The notes beneath the pieces are model-generated. The model was given only the letters and a program-made list of their open reading frames with translations. It was not told the DNA's origin and did no database searches. Position numbers and translations under genes: made by a program. DNA of 64,000 nt from an uncultured Bacteroidales bacterium (GTDB lineage Bacteria > Bacteroidota > Bacteroidia > Bacteroidales > UBA932): contig CAKVAS010000002.1 in the NCBI GenBank assembly GCA_934725015.1, positions 62,001 to 126,000 on the forward strand. Reading direction: 5' to 3'. Positions 57,779-64,000 of this stretch are shown here, one piece after another. Positions within the stretch are counted from its first letter, which is position 1, and every line of letters starts with the position of its first letter.

Positions 57779-58948
57779 ATGGTAGGAAAAGTCTTCGCAT
57801 CGTTCATTTTCATGACGGCGTTCGCATTGACGTCGTCGGCGCAGGTTCGTTTCGACTATGACGTGAACTTCGACTTCCGCTTCGACAACAGGGAATATGA
57901 CCGCAGCGGCTTTCAGAACTCGGGAACATTGTTCGGGGCACGTCTGACGCCGTCCGTCGGGTTCAATGTCGGGCTTGGGGATACCTCGCACCGTCTTATG
58001 GCCGGGGTGGATGCGCTTTCGCAGTTCGGCACATCGGACAGGGAACTCCGCTGCAGCCTCATGTTCTGGTACCAGTTGGGGATGAAGTTCCGGGAGACCG
58101 ACTTCAGGCTTTCCGCCGGACTTATCCCGCGAAGTTTCTCGAAAGGGGACTGGTCTCCGCTCTTTTTCTCCGACTATCTCAAGTTTTATGACAACCGCTT
58201 CGAGGGGCTGCTTCTGAGCTGGGAGCGGCCTAAGTCCCGCTTTGAACTCGGACTCGACTGGATTGGGATGGCAAGCGGCGCCCGCCGCGAGGAATTCATG
58301 GTGTTCACCTCCGGTCGGGTGAGGCCGCTCAGGTGGCTGAAAATCGGCTGGGAGGCCTATATGCTGCACTATGCCTGCTCCGAACTCGTGAAACAGGTCA
58401 ATGACAACATACTCGCGGAGCCTTATGTGACCTTCGACTTCGCGCCGCTCACCGGCATTCAGAAACTTTCGCTCAAGGGAGGCTGGATTCAGACCCTTCA
58501 GCGCGACCGTGCCAACATCGGGCACTATGTCGCTCCTTTCGCCGGGGAGGTCGTGGCCACGCTTCAGCACTGGGGCGCGGGCGTCAGGAACAGCCTCGTG
58601 ATAGGGCGGAACCTGATGCCGTACAGCCGTCATGTCGATGCGGCCGGCGTTCCTTACGGAGGCAACTTCTACCTCGGCGACCCGTTCTACGAGCTTGTGG
58701 ACCCGCGTCGGGAGGACTGGAAGGATGTCGGCGACGGTTCCACGTCCGCAATTCAGGGCGGGCTCTATGACCGTCTTGAGATTTACTATGCCCCGAAAAT
58801 ATGCGCCGGGCTTCACCTGCGCGCCTCGCTTTTCTTACATTTCCACCTGCGGCAGTATTCCGGAACCAACCAGACCGTCTCGCTTGTCTTCAACCTGAAC
58901 GAGCTGATGGACGCCGTCCGGGAGAGACGGGCCTCTGCCAGGGAATGA
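57779..58948 (+). CDS. outer-membrane beta-barrel-like protein of unknown function
   Basis: The 389-residue protein has a signal peptide (MVGKVFASFIFMTAFALTSS then AQ) and begins VRFDYDVNFDFRFDNREYD. Many alternating strands follow (SLMFWYQLGMKFRETDFRLS, KWLKIGWEAYML and others), as in outer-membrane barrels, and the last strand ends SLVFNLNELM. I recognise no named family. It is upstream of the 5'-nucleotidase gene with about 80 bp between; the two may be cotranscribed. Confidence 0.65.
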   Translation: MVGKVFASFIFMTAFALTSSAQVRFDYDVNFDFRFDNREYDRSGFQNSGTLFGARLTPSVGFNVGLGDTSHRLMAGVDALSQFGTSDRELRCSLMFWYQLGMKFRETDFRLSAGLIPRSFSKGDWSPLFFSDYLKFYDNRFEGLLLSWERPKSRFELGLDWIGMASGARREEFMVFTSGRVRPLRWLKIGWEAYMLHYACSELVKQVNDNILAEPYVTFDFAPLTGIQKLSLKGGWIQTLQRDRANIGHYVAPFAGEVVATLQHWGAGVRNSLVIGRNLMPYSRHVDAAGVPYGGNFYLGDPFYELVDPRREDWKDVGDGSTSAIQGGLYDRLEIYYAPKICAGLHLRASLFLHFHLRQYSGTNQTVSLVFNLNELMDAVRERRASARE

Positions 58949-59027
58949 CCCTCGGGAATGGATCTGATTCGGGAATACGGTTCCGGAAACATCCTCCATG
59001 AACAACAGAAAGTAAACATATCATCTT

Positions 59028-60809
59028 ATGATACAGAAATATATGAAAAAGTTGTCAGTTTTTGCCCTCGCCGTCTTCTCCGTGGCTATCGCATCCTGCG
59101 GCCCGAAGGACGGAGTCTATGAATTTGACCTTTTCAGCACCAACGACGTTCACGGGACATGGTTCGACTCGACTTACACGTCTTCCCGCGTGCGTCCGTC
59201 TCTGCTTGCCGTCAGCCGCTATGTCGATAGTGTCCGCACGGCGAACGGCGCCGAGTCCGTAATCCTTCTCGATGCCGGGGACTGCCTTCAGGGCGACAAC
59301 GCCGCGTATTACTTCAACTATGTGGATACCGTCACTCCGCACCTCTATCCGAGGATGGTCGATTACATGAAATATGACGCCGTGTGCGTCGGAAACCATG
59401 ACATCGAGACGGGGCATCGTGTCTATGACCGTGTGCGCCGCCAGATGAGGACCCCGTGGCTTGCCGCGAACGCCGTGCGCGAGGACAACGGGAAGGCGTA
59501 TTTCCAGGAATATGTAATACTCAGGCGCAAGGGTCTGAAAATCGCGGTGATAGGGGCGGAGAACGCGAACATCGCGGCATGGCTCACTCCTGAGCTGTGG
59601 AGCGGGATTCGCTTCGAGCCGATTGTCTCGATGATGCAGGCCAAGGTCGATGAGGTCGTGGAAAGGCATCGTCCGGACGTCGTTATTGTCGCGGCTCACA
59701 CCGCGACCGGAAAGGGCGACGGATCGTCCCTTGAGGCAGAGGGGCTTGACCTCTACAGAAGCCTCCGCGGCGTGGATTTCCTGCTCTGTGCCCATGACCA
59801 CCGGCCGTTCGTCACCGTGAATGAGGACCATACCTTCGGGCTCATCAACTCCGGAAGCCACTGCCGCAACATCGGTCATGGCCATCTGACCGTCGAGGTC
59901 AGGGACGGCAGGGTCGTTTCCAGGACCGTCTCGACCGACCTCATTCCGGTCAGGGCCGAGCCTGTCGATGAGCGCATGGCGGCGCTCTTCCACGAAGACT
60001 ACCTCGCCGTCAAGAAATTCACGATGCAGAGAGTCGGCGAGCTCAGGACGGAGCTCCGCACCCGCGACGGCTATGTCGGGATGTCCGACTATCTCGCCCT
60101 CGTGCACCGTCTCGGCCTCTCGCAACCCGGAGTTGAGATTTCCCTTGCAGCACCGCTCACCTTCAACGGCATCGTGAAGCCAGGGACAATCATCTACAAC
60201 GACCTCTTCACCATCTATCCGTATGAAAACCAGATGTTTGTCCTGAGGATGTCAGGACAGGAGATTAAGGACTATCTCGAAGCCTCATACGCCCTGTGGA
60301 TTAACACGCTCGCTCCCGGGCCGCTCTCCAAGACTCCGACAGATGCCTCGCCGGCACTGCTCATGATTGCCAACCGCCCGGACCCGCGCACCTCACGCGA
60401 GAGCTGGTCGTTCATAAACCGCTCCTATAACTTCGACTCTGCGGCCGGACTGAGCTACACGGTGGATGTCACCCGGCCCGTCGGGGAGCGCGTCACGGTT
60501 CTCGGCATGGCGGACGGCTCGGCCTTCGACCTCTCACACGAATACAATGTGGCGATGACCTCCTACCGTGCCTGCGGAGGGGGCGGCTTGCTGAAGGCTG
60601 TCGGGATTGCCCCGTCGGACATGGACTCGCGCATCGTCGCGCGGCTTCCGGAATACCGCACGGTACTGTACGACTATCTCCGTGAGCATCCGGTGATTAC
60701 ATCGGAAGAACTCAACGATGCCTCCGTTCTCGGAACATGGAAATTCATTCCGGAAAAACAGGCGGCCGCATATCTGAGCAACGACATGAGGCGGCTTTTC
60801 GGAGAATAG
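59028..60809 (+). CDS. 5'-nucleotidase / metallophosphatase lipoprotein (UshA type)
   Basis: The 593-residue protein has a lipoprotein signal ending VAIASC; ATG 59043 (MKKLSVFALAV) may be the real start. The N-terminal metallophosphatase domain has FSTNDVHGTWF, DAGDCLQGDNAA, CVGNHDIETGH and LLCAHDHRPF, all metal-binding motifs of this family. The C-terminal 5'-nucleotidase domain has EISLAAPLTFNGIVKPGTII, NDLFTIYPYENQMFVLRMSG and EYNVAMTSYRACGGGG, which contains the substrate-binding part. It would hydrolyse nucleotides or cyclic phosphates at the cell surface or in the periplasm for phosphate and nucleoside salvage. Confidence 0.9.
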   Translation: MIQKYMKKLSVFALAVFSVAIASCGPKDGVYEFDLFSTNDVHGTWFDSTYTSSRVRPSLLAVSRYVDSVRTANGAESVILLDAGDCLQGDNAAYYFNYVDTVTPHLYPRMVDYMKYDAVCVGNHDIETGHRVYDRVRRQMRTPWLAANAVREDNGKAYFQEYVILRRKGLKIAVIGAENANIAAWLTPELWSGIRFEPIVSMMQAKVDEVVERHRPDVVIVAAHTATGKGDGSSLEAEGLDLYRSLRGVDFLLCAHDHRPFVTVNEDHTFGLINSGSHCRNIGHGHLTVEVRDGRVVSRTVSTDLIPVRAEPVDERMAALFHEDYLAVKKFTMQRVGELRTELRTRDGYVGMSDYLALVHRLGLSQPGVEISLAAPLTFNGIVKPGTIIYNDLFTIYPYENQMFVLRMSGQEIKDYLEASYALWINTLAPGPLSKTPTDASPALLMIANRPDPRTSRESWSFINRSYNFDSAAGLSYTVDVTRPVGERVTVLGMADGSAFDLSHEYNVAMTSYRACGGGGLLKAVGIAPSDMDSRIVARLPEYRTVLYDYLREHPVITSEELNDASVLGTWKFIPEKQAAAYLSNDMRRLFGE

Positions 60810-60846
60810 AAACATTGCAGTTTCAAGGTTTATAACATATAGGTTT

Positions 60847-62094
60847 ATGAAACAGAATCAGGACGCTCTTTTTTCGAGCTATGTCATCGACGGCGTGAAA
60901 TGCGACGTGACGCCGGCGGAAATGCTGGGCGAGTGCATGCTCCCTTCTGATGACTCAAGAGACGGGGCTTCGGCCGGCGGGCTCGCTGAGATTTGGGACG
61001 AGACCGTGGATCTTCCGCCGGAGAACATGGCCTACTCCCGTGAGGACATTCCTGCCGCCGTGAGGGCCGTGACGGATGCGGCCTCCGCCGCGCAGGACAG
61101 GGAGTTTAATGTTCTCTATCCGGAAAGCTTTGCACGTCAGAGGGTTGCGTCTGCTCTGATAGACACGCTTTGGCTGGACGGCGAGTTCCGCCTGGAAGAT
61201 TTGAGGATATGGGCGGAGTGGAGCTGGAACTCTGAGCCGGTGGGGAATATGGCCGCGTTCTACAATTCCGTGCAGTCCGTGACCGAGTATGTCTATGACC
61301 TCGGCGTCGAGGTGCAGGGCTATCTGTATGAGGACGGAAAGGGGGAGTGCGTCAATTCCTATTTCGCGACGCTTGCCTCCTACGGCGACGAGGACGACGA
61401 CACGGAGGACGAGGCGGAGCTTGAGGATGTTCCCGACAAGGACTGGGAGGAGGATGACGCCCCCGCGGAGGACCGGCTGTGGACAGTGGGCGGTAGCGCG
61501 GACGTGAACTTCGACGTGAACCGCGATGTCTGGATGGGGGACGGGAGGATGTGCTCCGCCCGTCTGGTAAGCAATGCCGGTTCGTTCCTTGTGTATGTTC
61601 CCTTCGACACCTGCCCGCCGAAGCTCGGCGGCTCTCTCTTCGCAAAGACTCTCGGCTGCAACGGAGGACCGGCTCCCGCGATTTCGGATCCGGACTATTT
61701 CATTGACTGCTATGAGGTTGTACGCGACCTTGTCTCTGACGGTGTCGTGCTCGCGTCGAGGACTGTCTGCGACGGCGGACTTGCGGCGGCGGCGATGAAG
61801 CTCGCGTCCGGTTCGGGAGTGGGTGTCCGGCTGAACGTCAACGGAGTGTGCAGCGCCTGCGGCGAGACGGACATAGCGAAGGTGCTCTTTGCGGAAATCC
61901 CGGGAGTGCTGCTTCAGATTTCGGACAATGACAGCGACTACATAGATTCCCAGTTCCTGCTTCAGGACGTGGCCTACTACCGTGTCGGACGCCCGGACCC
62001 GTCGGTTGACGGAGTGGAGGTGGCTCCTGAGAGCAACGGTGTTGACAGGATTTTGTCGGCTCTGCTTGACGAAGCCTCCGAAGGTGAAGATTAA
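60847..62094 (+). CDS. PurL-like / AIR-synthase C-terminal-like protein
   Basis: The 415-residue protein has no signal peptide. Residues about 235-400 resemble the AIR-synthase C-terminal domain of PurL: PPKLGGSLFAKTLG, VLASRTVCDGGLAAAAMKLA (cf. DGGL in PurL and SelD) and FAEIPGVLLQISDNDSDYID. The N-terminal part (DLPPENMAYSREDIPAAVRA, RQRVASALIDTLWLDGEFRL) is unassigned, and about residues 185-210 form an acidic stretch (Asp/Glu in runs). The glutaminase and full synthase domains of PurL are absent, so it cannot be FGAM synthase alone. It may be a paralogue used in regulation or a decayed one. Upstream is the nucleotidase gene, 38 bp away. Confidence 0.65.
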   Translation: MKQNQDALFSSYVIDGVKCDVTPAEMLGECMLPSDDSRDGASAGGLAEIWDETVDLPPENMAYSREDIPAAVRAVTDAASAAQDREFNVLYPESFARQRVASALIDTLWLDGEFRLEDLRIWAEWSWNSEPVGNMAAFYNSVQSVTEYVYDLGVEVQGYLYEDGKGECVNSYFATLASYGDEDDDTEDEAELEDVPDKDWEEDDAPAEDRLWTVGGSADVNFDVNRDVWMGDGRMCSARLVSNAGSFLVYVPFDTCPPKLGGSLFAKTLGCNGGPAPAISDPDYFIDCYEVVRDLVSDGVVLASRTVCDGGLAAAAMKLASGSGVGVRLNVNGVCSACGETDIAKVLFAEIPGVLLQISDNDSDYIDSQFLLQDVAYYRVGRPDPSVDGVEVAPESNGVDRILSALLDEASEGED

Positions 62095-62294
62095 GGCGGA
62101 GCGCCTAAAAGGCGGTCTGCGGCGTTGGATGTCCGCCTTGCATCCCATCCTTTTATGCATCCCCTTCTTCACGCTGTATTCCTGGATTTTATTTGAATTT
62201 GAAACAATAATTTCTTAATTAGCGCAAAATTTGTTAATTTCGCGACGCGAATTGTGACGAAACAATATATAATTATCTAAATATCAAAGTATTT

Positions 62295-64000
62295 ATGGAA
62301 AACAACAAAAAACGTGTCTATCGCTTTGGCGGCAAAACCGCGGAAGGCAATGGAACAATGCGAAACCTTCTCGGCGGAAAGGGTGCCAACCTTGCCGAGA
62401 TGTGTCTGTTGAACATTCCTGTTCCGGCAGGTTTCACAATCACGACCGAGTGCTGCGCGGAGTACTACGCCCTCGGAGGCGGCTACCCGGATGCGCTCAA
62501 GGCTGAGGTTGCCGACGCGATGAAGGCCACCGAGGAGATTATGGGAATGAAGTTCGGTGACAAGACCAACCCTCTTCTCGTAAGCTGCCGTTCAGGCGCC
62601 CGCAGCTCAATGCCGGGCATGATGGACACGATTCTTAACATCGGACTCTGCTCCGAGACGATTCCTGGCATGATTGCGAGGACAAACAACCCTCGTTTCG
62701 TATATGACGCATACCGCCGTCTCATCATGATGTACTCCGACGTCGTCATGGAGAAGGCTGAGGGCATCGAGCCTGAGGACGGAAAGGCTATCCGCCAGCA
62801 GCTCGACAAGATGATGGAAGACCTCAAGGAGGCGAAGGGCTACAAGTCCGACACGGAGATTACCGCCGAGGAACTCAAGGACCTTTGCGACAAGTTCAAG
62901 GTACGCGTGAAGGAAGTTCTCGGAGTTGATTTCCCTGACACGGCCGAGGCCCAGCTCTGGGGCTCGATCGGCGGCGTGTTCAAGTCATGGAACGGAAAGC
63001 GCGCCATCGCCTACAGAAAGATTGAGGGCATTCCTGACGACTGGGGAACTGCAGTCAATGTGCAGTCAATGGTGTTCGGAAATATGGGCAACACCTCGGC
63101 TACCGGTGTTGCGTTCTCACGTAACCCTGCGAACGGCGACAACAAGTTCTACGGCGAGTGGCTCATCAACGCGCAGGGCGAGGACGTCGTTGCGGGAATC
63201 CGCACTCCGAACCCTCTCAACGAGGCCACCAAGACCCCTCACAACGCAAATCTCGAATCTCTCGAAAAGGCTATGCCTGAAGTATATAAGGAGCTTGACG
63301 AAATCCGTCTCCACCTTGAGCAGCACTTCAACGACATGCAGGACATCGAGTTCACCATTCAGGACGGCAAGCTCTGGATGCTCCAGTGCCGTATCGGAAA
63401 GAGGACCGGTCTTGCCGCGCTCAACATGGCTATGGATATGCTCGAAGAGGGCATGATTGACGAAAAGACCGCCGTTATGCGCGTGGCTCCTGCCCAGCTC
63501 GACGAGATTCTTCACCCTATCCTCGACCCGGCTTCCGAGAAGAAGGCAAAGGCAATCGCAAACGGTCTGCCTGCATCTCCGGGCGGAGCGGTCGGTGTGG
63601 CTGTGTTCTCTTCGGAGGCTGCCATGGCTGCCGCAGCGAAGGGAATCAAGGCCATCCTCATCCGTGAGGAGACTTCACCTGAGGATGTCGAGGGTATGCG
63701 TGCCGCTGCCGGTATCCTCACGATGAAGGGCGGTATGACCTCACACGCCGCGCTCGTCGCACGCGGATGGGGCAAATGCTGCATCGTGGGCTGCGAGGCC
63801 ATGACCATTGACCTTGCCGCAAAGACCGCAAGCTTCAAGAGCGGCGCAGTCATCAAGGAAGGTGACGCTGTCAGCCTCAACGGAGCGAAGGGTCTTGTCT
63901 ATGCGCAGAAGATTGACACCATGGACGCTTCCGAGAACCCGAGGTTTGTGAAGTTCATGGAAATCGTCGATAAATACAGGACACTCGGCGTGCGTACAAA
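62295..64000 (+). CDS. ppdK: pyruvate phosphate dikinase (3' end outside the window)
   Basis: Frame open from ATG 62295 to the window end (568 residues visible of about 900). The N-terminal nucleotide-binding domain has LLGGKGANLAEMC and SCRSGARSSMPGMMDTILN, then QSMVFGNMGNTSATGVAFSR. The phosphohistidine domain has TMKGGMTSHAALVARGWGK with the catalytic His. The PEP/pyruvate-binding domain lies beyond the window. PPDK converts PEP, AMP and pyrophosphate to pyruvate, ATP and phosphate, and back, in central metabolism. The upstream region, about 200 bp, holds AT-rich DNA with TAATTTCG near 62240, an imperfect -7 box. Confidence 0.95.
   Translation, partial: MENNKKRVYRFGGKTAEGNGTMRNLLGGKGANLAEMCLLNIPVPAGFTITTECCAEYYALGGGYPDALKAEVADAMKATEEIMGMKFGDKTNPLLVSCRSGARSSMPGMMDTILNIGLCSETIPGMIARTNNPRFVYDAYRRLIMMYSDVVMEKAEGIEPEDGKAIRQQLDKMMEDLKEAKGYKSDTEITAEELKDLCDKFKVRVKEVLGVDFPDTAEAQLWGSIGGVFKSWNGKRAIAYRKIEGIPDDWGTAVNVQSMVFGNMGNTSATGVAFSRNPANGDNKFYGEWLINAQGEDVVAGIRTPNPLNEATKTPHNANLESLEKAMPEVYKELDEIRLHLEQHFNDMQDIEFTIQDGKLWMLQCRIGKRTGLAALNMAMDMLEEGMIDEKTAVMRVAPAQLDEILHPILDPASEKKAKAIANGLPASPGGAVGVAVFSSEAAMAAAAKGIKAILIREETSPEDVEGMRAAAGILTMKGGMTSHAALVARGWGKCCIVGCEAMTIDLAAKTASFKSGAVIKEGDAVSLNGAKGLVYAQKIDTMDASENPRFVKFMEIVDKYRTLGVRT

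Noticed and set aside
1..64000. CRISPR arrays, insertion sequences, integrases or rRNA genes
   Set aside because: I saw no direct repeats with uniform spacers, no transposase or integrase motifs, and no rRNA. The short tandem repeats are the core-repeat family, with no variable spacers of CRISPR length.

Overview
The window is from a member of the order Bacteroidales (Bacteroidota), probably a gut or oral commensal. Evidence seen directly: several Mfa1/FimB-type fimbrial genes, lipoprotein signals with an SxC or AxC lipobox, DUF3575/DUF3868 fimbrial accessory genes, BACON and BspA-type LRR domains, a peptidase M64, and promoters of the Bacteroidales type (TTTG, then TAnnTTTG about 19-22 nt later). 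Starts were chosen from these promoters and from signal peptides. By eye the base composition is moderately GC-rich, with conspicuous AT-rich islands. The genus cannot be fixed from the sequence alone.

Layout. 1-9.8 kb: a fimbrial operon, with a DUF3868/OmpA-like gene (5' end outside the window), an Mfa1-like stalk subunit, a FimB/Mfa2-like anchor and three large lipoproteins that look like tip or accessory fimbrillins. 9.9-17.7 kb: a second surface operon, with a DUF3575/OmpA gene broken at a run of nine G, a fimbrillin-like lipoprotein and two tandem lipoproteins with a DUF6562-like N-terminal part and a beta-helix. A strong terminator closes it. 17.7-28 kb: a DUF4143 ATPase, a two-receiver/PEP-synthase-like protein, glutamate dehydrogenase, a membrane-anchored AraC-type regulator with a tandem operator, a CbbX-like membrane AAA protein, and a deletion remnant of another DUF4143-type ATPase. 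28-35.7 kb: a small lipoprotein, tRNA-Arg(CCG), an M64 peptidase, a 49-residue protein, a HAD hydrolase, tRNA-Gly(CCC), an M16 peptidase and MtgA. 35.7-43.9 kb: remnants of a DUF3990-type module on the minus strand flank a beta-barrel protein and a giant BspA-like LRR lipoprotein. 44-52.2 kb (minus strand): an alpha-2-macroglobulin-like protein, FolC and the SRP protein Ffh. 52.3-55 kb: an AT-rich DpnII-type restriction-modification system (methylase, endonuclease broken at a run of eight G, second methylase). 55-64 kb: a second membrane AraC regulator, a GSCFA protein, a beta-barrel protein, a 5'-nucleotidase, a PurL-like fragment protein and the 5' part of pyruvate phosphate dikinase.

The main theme is variability at the cell surface and in DNA defence. 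Two genes, one in a fimbrial operon and one for a restriction enzyme, are each out of frame by exactly one G in a poly-G tract, which is what slipped-strand phase variation would give, although a homopolymer sequencing error cannot be excluded. A family of core repeats (TCATTTCGAGCG) recurs at three intergenic sites with three different tandem periods (20, 24 and 21 bp). Decayed gene modules (DUF3990 pieces, DUF4143 remnant) mark places where accessory DNA has come and gone.
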